Shown here: piece after piece, positions 1 to 11,000 of the stretch
Position numbering within the stretch: the first letter of the stretch is position 1
Layout: every line of letters begins with the position of its first letter
Assembly (NCBI GenBank): GCA_905221605.1
Contig: CAJNDS010002646.1
Location: 848,146 to 912,145, forward strand
Source: Symbiodinium natans
Taxonomy: Eukaryota > Sar > Dinophyceae > Suessiales > Symbiodiniaceae
Length of the DNA: 64,000 bases
Direction of reading: 5' to 3'
Translations under genes and position numbers: made by a program
The notes under the pieces: generated by a model
Seen by the model: the letters and a program-made list of their open reading frames with translations, nothing else
Databases searched by the model: none
Told to the model about the DNA's origin: nothing

Positions 1-35
1 AGGCGTCCCAGAGTCCTTCGATGACGTGCAACAAG

Positions 36-155
36 TTGCAAAAACGGGGGTTTGCGAAAATACGGGGCCCCTAATTGAGACCCCAAATGGTAGGATTCCC
101 TTAGAATGAGGACCCGAGTAAGGTACCCCCAATCGGAAACCCCCAAATGGTCGCG
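36..155. mobile_element. inverted-repeat element family E, nested pair
   Basis: GGGGGTTTGCGAAAATACGG at 46; GAGACCCCAAAT at 78; a second GGAAACCCCCAAATG end at 136. Related to 36884-36996. Confidence 0.55.
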
Positions 156-407
156 AGGTGTCTTGGACAACCCGGGGTACAGACTGTTTGTACAAGGGGA
201 ACATCCCAAATAGGGGCCGTTACCACACAAGGGTCCCTGCACAGGCTTGCAACATGCTGGCTGTCAAGCTTCCTTGTGTGTCCCATATTACATCCTGGGT
301 GGGCCTTTTTCCTTCGGCCTTATTCCTTCTGTTTGGGGGAGGCTTTTCGGTTCCCTTGCAAACCTTTTAAGAGTAGCCTCGTTCTTCCTGGGCTACTCTG
401 GGATCTA

Positions 408-530
408 GACTCTAAGGTAGTTTCATGGGGCCCTTTCAAGATGGTCCCTAACCTCCCTTATAGGGTATATGAGGGGTATACAAGGGGTACCCTTTTAAGG
501 GCCCATACTAAGGGACCATGTAACGACCCT
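408..530. mobile_element. MITE-like family C element
   Basis: AAGGTAGTTTCATGGGGCCC and TAAGGGACCATGTAACGACC as inverted ends; CCTTATAGGGTATATGAGGG core. Confidence 0.75.
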
Positions 531-667
531 TAGATAGACCCTGTGGAAGTTGAAAAGAGACCACAGCTCGTCGAGGGATCCGACACTGCAGGAACCCATC
601 CCAGATTTCTGCAAAGCAAGCTGAAGCTGCCCTAAGAATGTCAACCACAGCCCTTGGTCTCTAAACC

Positions 668-756
668 CTAAACCTAAACCCTGAACCTTGAACCCTAAAC
701 CCTAAACCCTAAACCCTAAACCCTAAACCCTAAACCCTAAACCCTAAACCCTAAAC
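668..756. repeat. CCCTAAA array, about 12 units
   Basis: Near-perfect units ahead of the first exon candidate. Confidence 0.95.
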
Positions 757-786
757 CCCGCAAACCCATGGTAAGCTGTGGCACAG

Positions 787-845
787 GCGGCGGGAGGCCA
801 AGCTGGCGGAACGGTGGCGCGAAGCGCACGAGTTCCAGAATACAG
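787..845 (+). CDS. candidate exon, charged helix
   Basis: Short segment between a CCCTAAA array and a TTTAGGG array. The acceptor is GGCACAG and the donor is GTCGGG, running into TTAGGG units. The best frame reads RRREAKLAERWREAHEFQNT, a charged, helix-like peptide. A second frame, starting at an ATG at 768, is also open, so the frame is inferred. No family recognised. Confidence 0.45.
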
Positions 846-1234
846 GTCGGGCTTAGGGTTTAGGGTTTAGGGTTTAAAGCTTAGGGCTTGGGGCTTACTT
901 GGGGTTTAGGATTTAGGGATGGGGCTTGGGGTTCAGGGTTGTTTTCTCAAGCCCTTGTGATGCTGAGATATCGCAAAACCCCCATCCCTGATATACGCGA
1001 AGTCTTAAGTAGGGTAACTTACTTAGAACTGCTAAATAGCCCTACTCAGGGTACTTATAAGCACACTTATAACTTCCAATGAACCCGGCAAGTAGGGCAG
1101 CATGGCCAGTCTGGGGGTCTACAGGCTTGAGCCATTCAACCCGCAAGCCAGAGTAGTTCACTAAACCCTTGGGTTCGGTCTGGGGTTGGTCCCGGGTCTT
1201 TTGTTGAAGCTTTGTGGGTTGCTTTGGTTTTCAG

Positions 1235-1346
1235 AACTGGTTTTGTAAGCATGCAAGACGCCCACGCTGTCGTTGCGTCTTGCGCTGGGGCTGAGAACCC
1301 TCAACGTCTCCCTCGCAGAGCGAAGCTTTTCCGTCTTTTTGCAATT
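1235..1346 (+). CDS. candidate exon, possible PP2C phosphatase N-terminus
   Basis: The acceptor is TTTTCAG and the segment ends in TTTAGGG units. The frame holds SMQDAHAVV followed about 24 residues later by LFRLFAI. PP2C phosphatases have MEDAH... and then a FFAVFDGHGG block at similar spacing. The DGHGG block itself was not found, so the family call is weak. Confidence 0.3.
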
Positions 1347-1422
1347 AGGGTTTAGGGTTTAGGGTTTCGGGTACCGTAAACGAACCCCAGGCTGCAAGCA
1401 TTACCTGGATTGCTTGATACAG

Positions 1423-1494
1423 GTTGGCGTGGCAACCGCTACTACCGGCCTCTGGGCCAGACCGATGCCCGCTGCCCAGATGCTCAAGCAGGCG
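1423..1494 (+). CDS. candidate exon
   Basis: A 72 nt segment after GATACAG and before GTCAGGGTTTAGGG. It is open in phase 0 with 24 codons, beginning VGVATATTGLWARP and ending MLKQA. The donor merges directly into a TTTAGGG array. Not recognised. Confidence 0.45.
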
Positions 1495-1613
1495 GTCAGG
1501 GTTTAGGGTTTAGGGTTTAGGGTTTAGGGTTTAAAGGGTTTAGGGTTTAGGGTATTTCGAAAGGGACAGCGATTGTGATTTCGCCGGTTGGGCATGCAGA
1601 TTCGATGCGAGCT

Positions 1614-1700
1614 GCTTGGGCCTCGGAATACGCTCGAGAGCTTTGGAGAATGGGGCCTTGTGTCGGCCGCGTCATTTTCTTTGGCCCACCCACGCCCATA
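1614..1700 (+). CDS. weak terminal-exon candidate
   Basis: After GCATGCAG an open frame reads IRCELLGPRNTLESFGEW and runs to a TAA near 1700. No TTTAGGG arm follows, as expected for a last exon. The opposite strand is also open here. Confidence 0.2.
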
Positions 1701-2010
1701 AAGTGCGGCTCCCACCCTTAGCCAGCTCTGCTTTTCAGGGTTGCTTAGTTTCCTAAACTTCTTTTTTAGGAAAGTATCTTGGTTTTTCTTTACATTTTCA
1801 ATTATATGCTATATGTTGTTTTATGCGTTTTCTGTGTTTTCCTTTCTTTAAAAAAATCGTTCTTTCTGTCTTTCTTTCTTTCCTACCCTATCTCTTTCTC
1901 GTTCTCTTTACGCTTGTCAATACATATTTGCAAGAGGAAAATATTCGTTACGTGATTTTGACATTAATTTGCGAAAAGATTAGGCATGCACTTCAAAACG
2001 GCAGGCTGCG

Positions 2011-2125
2011 CGCGGAAGCTGCAGGGGAGTTTACCTGCTGGGCTTGCAGCCAGAACCGAGGACTGCAGCACGCCGTGCCCATGCCGGCGGCGTTTCCCGC
2101 TGGCTTGCTGCAAGAATTCTCATAG
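2011..2125 (+). CDS. weak coding candidate with CWAC motif
   Basis: GC-rich segment with an open frame containing EFTCWACSQNRG and a stop at 2125. It stands out from AT-richer flanks. No splice sites were assigned, and other frames are open as well. Confidence 0.25.
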
Positions 2126-2365
2126 ACACAATGCAGCAAGGCCACTGCCATGGCCTGCTCCCACGCTGGCCTCCGTCTGCACGCAGCAGCAATGCATGCG
2201 TGGCTCACCCTGGAGATCACACGGCTGGGAGTGGTGGAGGCGCAGCGCAAGGACAGACTTCTCACTTCTCAGATTGTACAGTGTGTTCAGGAGCTGAATA
2301 TTGTTTGTCCTAATGTTCACACTGGACAAGGAGTCTGAAGCAGCCGACCGCGAGCCGCCCGCCAG

Positions 2366-2458
2366 GCGAAGGCGGATGCAAGGAAGCGCGCGGAGGAGGA
2401 AAAGAGGCTCCTTGCCAAGGCGGCGCAGTGTGAGAAGGCACATCAGGGCCACTCGATA
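2366..2458 (+). CDS. coiled-coil exon
   Basis: Acceptor CCGCCAG. The frame starts AKADARKRAEEEKRLLAK and continues with AAQCEKAHQG: Ala/Lys/Glu-rich and coiled-coil-like. The donor is probably GTTCGA near 2459. The style matches the next exon at 2579, so the two probably belong to one protein. A basic Arg-rich frame also runs through this stretch and is judged less likely. Confidence 0.5.
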
Positions 2459-2578
2459 GTTCGACCTATGTTATGTCCAGAGTAATTATTTTGACCTCAA
2501 GAAGCGGATTGATGCCGAGGAGTGGGAACACGGCAACCTCCATTTCTTATAACCCATGCGAAGTCTTGTTTTGGGCAG

Positions 2579-2719
2579 GGCAAGGCGAAGCTCGAGAACA
2601 TCCGGGAGCGGGACCGGAAGTGCCAGAATGCGTGCCGCTCAAAGCGGCAGGATGCAAACCGAGCTGTGCTGGAGGAGGTGGAGCGAAGGGCGAAGGAAAT
2701 GGGGGCAGCGCCAAGATAG
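2579..2719 (+). CDS. coiled-coil terminal exon
   Basis: Acceptor TTGGGCAG, then 46 codons to a TAG. It reads GKAKLENIRERDRKCQNA and ends VERRAKEMGAAPR. The composition is heptad-like and charged. No TTTAGGG arm follows, which fits a last exon. The protein family is not recognised; a coiled-coil structural role is inferred. Confidence 0.6.
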   Translation, partial: GKAKLENIRERDRKCQNACRSKRQDANRAVLEEVERRAKEMGAAPR

Positions 2720-2839
2720 ATTGGGTGCTGAAAGTGACGTGCCTGCGTGCCTTCTGCTTTGGGCCTGCGAAGCTGAAGTGTAGTCTACAAATTGAGTGTT
2801 CAAAGCCGCCGCGCAGAGCCCTGAATCCTTTTCCTAAAC

Positions 2840-3110
2840 CCAATTCGTTGAGGATTTAGGCCCTAAATCCTATTCGTTCAGGATTTAGCGGCCCAGGAAT
2901 AGGATTGATGGAAAAAATGTCGATTCAGTGAGTTTTTAAAGCACCTTCAGATGGCAAAAATGACCCCCTAACTTTGACGCTACGCGACGCGCCTCCGCCG
3001 GGCCCCACGCAGCTCCCGGAGAGGGGGCGGGGTGGGGAGGAGGTGGGGGTTGGGGAGGAGGTGGGGGTTGGGAGGTGGCCTCCCACACACCTCGCGCCTA
3101 CAAAAATACC
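2840..3110. other. intergenic stretch with G-rich blocks
   Basis: No supported gene. It contains degenerate CCTAAATCCTATTCGTT motifs near 2820-2890 and G-rich repeats such as GGGGAGGAGGTGGGGGTTG at 3020-3075. Confidence 0.6.
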
Positions 3111-3159
3111 CATGCTAGGTCAAGAAGAGGCCAGATAAAGGGCTTGCAGATAAAGGCTC

Positions 3160-3400
3160 AAGCTACTTGGGGAGAGGATTATGATTAGAGGTGAGGAAAC
3201 CCCAAACCCTCAACTTTGAGCAACCCACAACGCCACGCCCCAACGTGGAAGGGGGGCGGTCGGCTGTGGGGCGGAGGGGGTTGGGGAGTGGGGGGGGGTG
3301 GGGGGGTGAGATCCCGGTCGGTTTCGGGGTACCCATTCCAGGCAAAAAAAAAATGGCCAAGCCTGTTCTCATAACCTAAACACCTTTGGCGTATTTCCAG
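3160..3400. other. G-run rich stretch
   Basis: Non-coding, with long G runs (3250-3310) and an A9 run near 3345. Overlapping open frames on both strands are low-complexity artefacts. Confidence 0.6.
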
Positions 3401-3404
3401 ATTT

Positions 3405-3610
3405 TGGGCTCTAAACCCTATCCTTTCCCTAAGCCCTATTCGTTTAGGATCTAGCCTTAAATCCTATTCCTAAACCCTATGTGTTTAGGATTTAGCACTA
3501 GATCCTTTTCCTAAATCTTATTCGTTTAGGATTCATCCCTAAATCCTATTCCTAAACCCGATTCGTTTAGGATTTAGGCCTACTAAACCCTATTCCTAAA
3601 CCCTAACCCT
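3405..3610. repeat. degenerate self-complementary repeat, CCTATTCCTAAACCC type
   Basis: About five copies of a unit of roughly 40-50 bp combining CCTAAACCCTATTCG with GTTTAGGATTTAG. Each unit pairs with itself, because CCTAAAC faces GTTTAGG. It grades into ordinary CCCTAAA units at 3590-3760. Confidence 0.7.
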
Positions 3611-3768
3611 TACCCCTCACAAGTATAGTACAATACTAAACCCAATCCCCAACAAGTATACCCTAAACCCGAACCCAATCCCTAAGCCTAAACCCTAAAC
3701 CCTGAACCCTGAACCCTGAACCCTAAACCCTAAACCCTAAACCCTAAACCCTAAACCCTGAACCCTAC

Positions 3769-3840
3769 ATGGTGTGCACGGATCCTTCGGGGACCAAGGC
3801 CACCTCCTTCGCCAACGAGTTCGCGAAGGCGTGGCTTAGG
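3769..3840 (+). CDS. candidate initial exon
   Basis: An ATG directly after a CCCTAAA array opens 24 codons: MVCTDPSGTKATSFANEF, then AKAWLR. A GC donor GCACCT follows; compare GCACCA at 42474. A TTTAGGG arm begins at 3881. Joined in phase 0 to 4752-4802, it would give a 40-residue product. No AG acceptor precedes the ATG. Confidence 0.45.
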
Positions 3841-3880
3841 GCACCTTTGGGGTTGCGTTTTTGTTTTTCCTTGATTGACT

Positions 3881-4000
3881 TTAGGGTTTAGGGTTTAGGG
3901 TTTATAGGGTTTATAGGGTTTATAGGGTTTACAGGGTTTGTAGGGTTTATAGGGTTTGTAGGGTTTATTGGGTTTATAGGGTGTATAGGGTTTAGGGTCT
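3881..4000. repeat. GGGTTTATA-type array
   Basis: TTTAGGG units grading into GGGTTTATA and GGGTTTGTA variants. This is the donor-side arm of the intron after 3840. Confidence 0.8.
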
Positions 4001-4150
4001 AGGGCTTAGGTTTTTCTTTGGACTTTCGGGTTTACGGTTTAGGGTCTTTTCAGGGGCTAGGTGTTTTAAAAGGTTTGCTTGATGAACTAGAATATACGCT
4101 CCTCATAGTTGACAAGTTCTCCACCCAAACCCTAAACCCTAAAATATCAG

Positions 4151-4230
4151 AAGCAGCCACCCTCGAAGGGACTGTTGGGTTGGCAACAGGTGGCGTGCGG
4201 CGCTTCCTGAGAAGAGAGTCAATGGATTAA
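4151..4230 (+). CDS. terminal-exon candidate
   Basis: A short CCCTAAA arm and acceptor AATATCAG precede an open frame to a TAA. It contains AATLEGTVGLATGGVRRF and ends RRESMD. No TTTAGGG arm follows. An alternative frame (KQPPSKGLLGWQQ, then GTGGCG) would make it internal. Confidence 0.35.
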
Positions 4231-4582
4231 GACTCGTCCCCCTAAGGTTGTACCCCTGAAGGCTCCCCATACTACTCCTGGTTAGCCCCTTATACTACCT
4301 CAAGGATCGTTAAACCTTAAGGGTTTAGGGTTAAGCAGGCATAGTCGCATCGCATTTGACGCCTTTCTCGAGGCCGTTGGCTTGGGCCACAGGTCAATTG
4401 ATTAAACGCTAAGCCCTATAAACCCTAAATCCTAACAGGAGTTTCCCCTTAACCCTAGACTAGAACATGTAATGGACAATACAGATCCTGCAAAAGGCGT
4501 TTTGCTCCTGTAAGCAGGATGACTTGGCCAAACGGGCTGGGAGCTTGTGTGTTAATCGTGTCAATCGGTGGGCTTGTCAAAA

Positions 4583-4695
4583 ACACGAAACTACTGTTTG
4601 CTTAAGAACCCCCCCAAAAAAAAGTCAGTCCCTATATTGCCCTTATACGGAAGAATATTTTTCATCTTATGGGGGGGTTCTTAAGCAACCAGTCG
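4583..4695. mobile_element. MITE-like family F element
   Basis: Inverted ends TTTGCTTAAGAACCCCCCC and GGGGGGGTTCTTAAGCAA enclose CCTATATTGCCCTTATACGG. Related copies lie at 11700-11830 and 52010-52110. No transposase, so non-autonomous. Confidence 0.75.
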
Positions 4696-4751
4696 CCCTA
4701 AACCCGAAACCCTGAACCCAAAACCCATTTTTGTTGGTATGCAAAGACCAG

Positions 4752-4802
4752 GCTACTGGCGGCGTGCCGCTCTACAAGTTCGGGAAGAAGCCCAAAGAGT
4801 GA
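4752..4802 (+). CDS. terminal exon, ATGGVPLYKFGKKPKE
   Basis: Acceptor AAGACCAG, then 16 codons to a TGA: ATGGVPLYKFGKKPKE. The tail is basic. No TTTAGGG arm follows, the pattern expected of a last exon. The phase fits 3769-3840. Not recognised. Confidence 0.55.
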   Translation, partial: ATGGVPLYKFGKKPKE

Positions 4803-4932
4803 CGCCGAGACTGGCCAAGACATGGCAAAGAGCCCAATCCCCCGAAACCCTAGGCGCTAAACCCCTCAACCCCTAAACCCCTAAACCCGAAACCCTAAAC
4901 CCGAAACCCTAAACCCTAAACCCTGAAACCAG

Positions 4933-5020
4933 ACCTTCTTCGAGAGCTTGAGGTTGCTTAAGCCAGATGACGGTCTACGGTGCTGCCCCGAAAGCTTACA
5001 AATCAGCAGGCTACCACCCG
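4933..5020 (+). CDS. exon with GTGAGT donor
   Basis: A CCCTAAA arm ends in GAAACCAG, and the segment ends at a perfect GTGAGT donor followed by TTTAGGG units. Two frames compete. One is TFFESLRLLKPDDGLRCC from 4933. The other starts at the ATG at 4967 after AG and reads MTVYGAAPKAYKSAGYHP. In both cases the next exons (6677, 7123) can be joined in phase. Confidence 0.5.
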
Positions 5021-5159
5021 GTGAGTGTGGTTTAGGGTCTTAGGGGTTGGGGTTTGGGGCTTTACTCCCCTCAAGAAAATGCTACAAGTAGGGCCCCAAG
5101 TAGAGTTCATACAAGTCGGAGGGCTCATGAGGTTCATTCAACCACCCTTGAAAAATGCT

Positions 5160-5720
5160 TATAACAACTGTCATCATTCTGCAAAGAGCCTTAAACCCTA
5201 GAACCCTAAAACAAATGAACCCTTAGACCCTTAAGCCCTAGAACCGTAAACCCTGCATCCCTGACAGCCCTTCAACAGTTGAACCCTAGAACCCTTAAAC
5301 CCTGGAACCCTAAGAACATAGGGGCCTTCAAATTTAGAACAGGGTTGTGGGGTTATTGTGGTAGAACTATATAGGGACCACAAGAGAATACTACTGTCAG
5401 TACGCATTGTGGCCCTTAAACCCAGAACCCATACACCTAGAATCCTAAAACCCTTAGCCCTCAGACCCCCAAACCCTAAACCCTGAATCATTAAAGCCTA
5501 AACTCTAAAACCCTTAAATGCCCTAGAACCCTATATAATGCCTCCTTCATTCGGCTCAAACCCTAAACCCTTAGACCCCTAACCCTAAACCTTCAATCCT
5601 TAAAGCCCTAAACCCTAGAACCCTAAGCCCTGAACCCTAGAACCCTAAACCCTAAACCCTAAGTAACCCTAACCCTAAACCCTAAACCTTAAATTAAACC
5701 CTAAACCCTAAACCCTAAAC
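5160..5720. repeat. degenerate CCCTAAA/CCCTAGAA arrays
   Basis: Long intron stretch made mainly of CCCTAAAC, CCCTAGAAC and CCCTTAA variants. Nothing coding is supported. Confidence 0.75.
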
Positions 5721-5819
5721 CCTGTAGAACCGAAGTCCTTCATCCTGCTCTGGCATCAGGGCTTGGCCCTGGAGTTTGTCTCACCAGCTCTGGAAGTTGA
5801 ATCTACAGCTCAGGTCATA

Positions 5820-5955
5820 GGGGAAATATTGGTTTAGGGTTTAGGGTTTAGGGTTAGGGTTTAGGGTTTAGGGTTTAGGGTTTAGGGTTTAAGGTTTAGG
5901 TTTAGGGTTTAGGGTTTAGGGTTTACCCTAAATCCTAAACCCTAAACTCAAGTAC
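5820..5955. repeat. TTTAGGG array meeting CCCTAAA units
   Basis: About 14 TTTAGGG units run straight into ACCCTAAATCCTAAACCC, giving a hairpin with almost no loop. Confidence 0.8.
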
Positions 5956-6094
5956 TGTAGAAATAAACCGCAGAGCTCCTGTAGGCTAGGAACGGTTTCA
6001 CCCTCAGCGTGGATATCTGTTTCCACAGAGGTGGCCAGAAAAGCACTCAGACAAGCTGGGAGGCTTTCGAATTTCGCGCTTAAAGCAAGTGCTC

Positions 6095-6220
6095 CTCAAT
6101 CCTAAACCCTGAACCCTAAACTGCCCCCTAAACCCTAAACTCTAAACTCTAAACTCTAAACCCTAAACCCTAAACCCTAAACTCTAAACCCTAAACCCTA
6201 AACCCTAAACCCTAAACTGC
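6095..6220. repeat. CCCTAAA/CTCTAAA array
   Basis: Alternating CCCTAAA and CTCTAAA units inside the intron between 5020 and 6677. Confidence 0.8.
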
Positions 6221-6676
6221 CCTAAACGCCCTTGGGGCTTTCCCTGGCGGGGTGGGGGGCCTAGCCCATTCAGCTTCAGGGCGTAGGGCTTAGGGGAACC
6301 CTGATATGGCCCACTAAACCGTAAACCACAAGCCCCAAACTTTTTAAGCCCGACACCGCGAAGAAGCCTGTAAGATCCCTGAATACTCTCTGCAACCCGA
6401 GTTCTCATGCTGCCGAACGCCGGAAGCTCTTTCTCCTGAGACTCCAAAACCCGGTCAACCCCCAACCTCGTGCCCTAAACCTTTGCATGTACATCCCAGA
6501 GTCTCTACCTACAGCCTGAAACTCTGTTTGTCCCAAGGTCCCAGACCCCTAAACCCCTAAACCCCGAACCCTAAACCCTAAGTCCTGACCCTGAACCCTG
6601 AAAAACCCTAAACCCTAAACCCTAAACCACCCTTGAAACTCCCTGAATCCCAAAGAGCTTAACCTGAGATGCGCAG

Positions 6677-6738
6677 GGGAAATGCCGGTCGCCGGCTCCT
6701 TTGCTGCCAGCTCGGGGTCTCAGAGAACCTCTTCTGGG
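6677..6738 (+). CDS. exon with telomere-unit donor
   Basis: Acceptor GATGCGCAG; the donor is GTTTAGGG, the first unit of the following array. In phase 1 it reads EMPVAGSFAASSGSQRTS. The other two frames are also open. Small Ser/Ala-rich exon, not recognised. Confidence 0.45.
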
Positions 6739-6959
6739 GTTTAGGGTTTAGGGTTTGGGGTTTGGGGTTTAGGGTTTAGGGTTTGGCATTTGGGAGTTTG
6801 GGGTTTAGCGTTCGGGGTTTAGGGTTTGGGGTTTAGGACTTCGGGTCCAGGGTTTTGAGTTGAGTGCCGGGATTCATACTGTAGTGCCCAGATCCTACCA
6901 AATAGCTTAATTCAGGGATGTGCCTGACACATTCATTAACTCATAAAATGAATATAATA

Positions 6960-7060
6960 GATCTTCAAGTTAGTCATATTCTTGTTCTTATTATTGGTAT
7001 GATTATATCAACTGTTGGCATTTTTTCTTACTTCATCTTGTATGTTGTTTAGCTACAAAC
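6960..7060. other. AT-rich intron stretch
   Basis: AT-rich sequence without repeats or coding signs, in the intron between 6738 and 7123. Confidence 0.5.
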
Positions 7061-7122
7061 CAGATTTCCACAAACTGAGCCCTAAACCCTAAACCCTAAA
7101 CCCTAAACCCTAATCCTTGGAG

Positions 7123-7161
7123 ATTCACACCCTGGCCATGGCTGTGAGGCATCTTCCTTAA
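7123..7161 (+). CDS. terminal-exon candidate
   Basis: A CCCTAAA arm and CCTTGGAG precede a short frame, IHTLAMAVRHLP, ending in TAA (phase 0 from 6738). No TTTAGGG arm follows. Very short, so weak alone. Confidence 0.35.
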   Translation: MHTLAMAVRHLP

Positions 7162-7167
7162 CTCGGT

Positions 7168-7252
7168 CGGCCCTTGGGACATTCTATGCTTTGCCTTACT
7201 GGGCTTAAGAGGACTATATCTAGAAAAATGTTTCAGAGGGCTTCCACCTGGA
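7168..7252. mobile_element. MITE-like family I element
   Basis: Shares GGCCCTTGGGACATT, the AGGACTATATCTAG core and TTTCAGAGGGCTTC with copies at 11045-11150, 45295-45372 and 48212-48290. Confidence 0.65.
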
Positions 7253-7257
7253 GTCTC

Positions 7258-7375
7258 ATGGTACTTCTGAACCAATTATAACTGCACTTATAACTGTACT
7301 CAGAACCATATGAGGGCAACTAAGGGGCTTATAAGTGGGTTAATTGGTATCATGAACCTCCAAGTAAGAACCATC
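7258..7375. mobile_element. MITE-like family B element, diverged
   Basis: Contains AACTGCACTTATAACTGTACT and ends CATGAACCTCCAAGTAAG, the right end of the commonest element in this window. Confidence 0.6.
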
Positions 7376-7435
7376 CTCGCTAAGTAGCTGCTCTCTCTCT
7401 CTCTCTCTTCTTAAGATCCGGGTCTCTTCGCCTGC

Positions 7436-7505
7436 GGCTAGCAGTTCAAGGTTGGGCCCACTATTATTATTCCCTATCAAGGACTGTTCGTATATGGGAA
7501 CATCC
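7436..7505. mobile_element. MITE-like family D element, partial
   Basis: Contains AAGGACTGTTCGTATATGGGAACATCC, matching the right end of the family D copies at 44127, 53310 and 62605. Confidence 0.55.
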
Positions 7506-8000
7506 ATAAACCCTAAACCCGACTGCAATTAGCCTCTGAGCTGTTCTTGGTAGGGGGATGGGGGTTAGGCAGGGTTTCGGGATTCGTTGTTGTGGGTTCT
7601 TCTGTTCTCTAAACGCCGTACCCTAAACCCTATAAACCCTATAAACTAGAACCCTCAACCTGCTTCATACCTGGGGCATCTGGCTTTAGGACAACATTCC
7701 GTTTCCATCCTCCCTCCATGGACCCCGGCGACAGAAACTAAGAGACTCACGACCCACCTCAGAAAACTCAAAAATAAGGTTATAGCCTATGATAGCTATA
7801 GTTACCCCTACTTATAACCCCTCTTATAACTACCGCCAAGTAAACCCTAAACCCACACCTTCCGTTCCGCATGCAGGGCTGCCCTCAATGCTCAAGGCCC
7901 TGAAGCCCCAAGCTCCTACATCAGTCCGTATAAGCCCGGAAGCCACAACCCCAAAACCCTAAACCCTAAGACCTAAAAACGCCCTCCGCTTGAAGCCGCC

Positions 8001-8048
8001 ATGTCTGCTCCCGCCGCGCCCTCCCAGCAGTTCACGCCGGCGTACCAG
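8001..8048 (+). CDS. DHHC gene exon 1 (start codon)
   Basis: ATG in GCCGCCATGT context, a few bases after CTTGAAG, which could serve as a spliced-leader acceptor. It encodes [16 protein letters not shown]. The donor is GC (GCTGAA), followed by a C run. Phase 0 joins to VWQGN of exon 2. Confidence 0.7.
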
Positions 8049-11000
8049 GCTGAAATACCCCCCCCCCCCCCCCCCCCCAAGTGCCCTTAAGGTACCCTAA
8101 AAGTGCCGTTAAAGTACCCTTAAAGTAACCTTAAAGTACCCTTAATAAGTACCCTTAAAGTACCCTTAAGGTAGCCTACAGTACCCCAGTAGGGTACCCT
8201 TCTGCCCTAACCCTAAGGATCATCATTTTGGGGTTTACTTTTAGAAGTTTAGGGCGTTTTTACTGCTTAGGGTGAAAGACCTTGTATTGGGGACCCTTTG
8301 GCTTTCAGATGTTTGTCGGGCCTACACGCCCAAACGGGTGCGTACTTAGGCTTTTGAACCCTAAACCCTATAAACCCTAAACCCTAAAACCCTGGGATTC
8401 TTAAGTATCAGGGGCTTCCCAGCCTCACCCGACAGGTGTGGCAGGGCAACGTCATCTTCTGCTGCTGTGGACGATGCATAACGGCATACCCAAGAGACCC
8501 TGCGGCATGGATTGGGCTTCAGGGCTTTCGGGCTTAAAGCCCTAAACCCTAAACTACCCTAAACTCTAAACCCTAAACCTAAACCCTAAACCCTAGTTTA
8601 GGGTTCGGAGTTCCCCCCTAAACCCCTTAAAGCCAGTAAGATTTGGAGGACAGGCGCCTTGCACTGGGCCCAAGCTTCAGCCTTACATCTCTGTGTTGGT
8701 TTCTCGCAGGGAATGAGACCTGCAAGCTGCGTTTTATGATTTAGGCTTTAGGCAACTGAACTAGGGTAGGGGTCCTAATAATCTACAATTTTTCAGGGGC
8801 CATAAAGGGAAAAACCACAGTAATCATTCCGACCCCTATAGCAATGGGGAGAGGTCTGTGGGTTTTAGAGAGTAAAATGCCCAAGTAGAATGGTAAAACG
8901 GATTTAGGGGTTGAGCCTTCATAGCGTACGTTTTGGGAGTGCTTTGAGCTTACAACCAAGCCCGAGACAACACCACATTGCCTCCCCCCCCCTCCGAAAA
9001 CCAAGAGCAACAACAGAAATGAACCCTAGACATCAAAGGTGGTCCTGCGGTTTGTGCGTGGTCGTTCATTCTCGTGCCCTGTGGGCCACTGGGCTGTGAG
9101 CATTAAGAGCACCGAGCCAGTTTGCAGAACTTAAACCCAAAGCCTAAGACCTAAGCACAAAGCGTTGATTCGGTTTTAGGGCTTGGTAGCCCGGTGAAGC
9201 CCTTTTGCTTTTGTTGGGTTATAGGTTCCCTCGTAAAGTAACCATTCCTAAAAGGTTGCGGGGCTGCCAAGCGGGTTTAGGGTATAGGAACCCACAGCCT
9301 TTACTAACCCTAGTGACTTGCAGGTAAGAACACGGTAAGAAGTGATAACCCCAAGGCCAGGGTAGATCACCCGAAGCCCGAAACCCTAAAACCTAAACCC
9401 TAAAATAGTAAGTACTTGAGGAGCCCTCGTAGCCCAAACCTTAAACCCTCAACCCCACCTTGACTCCCAAGTAGTCATAGTCAACACCTGACCTGGAACG
9501 AAGGGTGCATCCTTGGACAAGCAACCGTAAACAGTCACACAGCTATGATTCCGGGTTTCCAGGCCTGGGTTTTGGGCTTCAGGGATTTCACAGCTTGTCT
9601 GACCTGCAAACCACAGATCTACGACGTTCCAGATTCATGTGGGCTCTAAATTACGGTCCTTGTTGGGGCATCCGAATGACATGGCTCTGCATTGGAATGG
9701 GAACCTCAGCAGGAGCAAGAAACTCGCAAGACAAAGAGCTGCACACATCATTTCGTCACCATGCGCAGGTGTGTGGGTACTTCCGTGGTTATCCTGGACC
9801 CTATAAGCCCTAAATTAATGGCGGCTACGGGACGAAGCTGTGGGATCACTTGACAAGCGTTATCCTCCATCTACCAGGCACCCTAAACCCTAAATGGCAA
9901 GGTTCTACTGCATGTTTGCCGAGCGGCTGTGGAATGAATGGTATCCTGTGGTGCCTATTGCAGCCGCGCTCATGTTCTTCGTGACGACGATGTGCCTCTG
10001 CCGCAGGGCACCAGGGCTTTCCTGAAACTCGAACCCTGAGCCGAAGAAAACCTAAACCCTAATAGTGAGCCCTCAACCCTAAACCCGAAGCCCTTATATA
10101 CCATGCACCTTCAGCAACGACAACTCATGGCCCGATTGTGTTAGGTCTGAGCATGTCCATCATTCTCACCATCATCATCCCTTGGTAGCCCAGTGGTACC
10201 CTTTACTTTCTTTTTTTTCTTATTTCTGGGTTTCCTTATAAAGTAAGCAACCAACAAAAAGGGTGCCCTTATTACAATATGGTTACTGGGCTACTAAGCC
10301 TCATCCCCCATCCTCACGCCCCTCCCCCGTCATCAGCAGCCGCCTCATCGTCGTCGCTGTCGTGATCATCATCGCCACCAGAACCTGTGTGTCTAAAGTT
10401 TACCCTATACTTCCAGGGACCTAACAGTTAGGTTGCTAGAACCCCTAAGGACTCAATCATGAGGTCCCTGGAAGTATAGGCTTAAAGACAAGCATCTTGG
10501 GCCGACGGCACAAACCCTGAAACCCTAAACCCTAAACCCTCAACTATCAACCCTAAACCCTGAACCCTAAACCCTTGCCACGATCGAGAGGGTTGGCAGT
10601 CTGGAGGTTTGCACGCCAAGACTCGTGAAGGATCCCATCAAACGTGACAAAGCCTCCCAGCTCCATCCTAAACCCCAAAACCCTGAACCCTAAACCCTAA
10701 ACCTACCCTGAACCCTAATCAAACTCTAAACTTTCGGAGCTTGGGAATGCCGGAACCCCAAGTGGCCTTCACCCTAGAACGCCGAAACCTAAGCCCCTGC
10801 CCCCAACAAACCCCAAATTTCAACCCTTAAAGCTCAAGTATAGGGTTCAGGGCTTGGGGTTATTTGAGGGTTTAGGGCGTTGGGCTTAACACCCTGAAGG
10901 CCCCCGCCCCCCCCCCCCCCCCCCCCCCCCCCAAAGCCTTGCCAAAGCGGTTGAGGCTGCTTTGCCTCACCTGCTGCTCCGATCCGGGAATCCTTCCGCG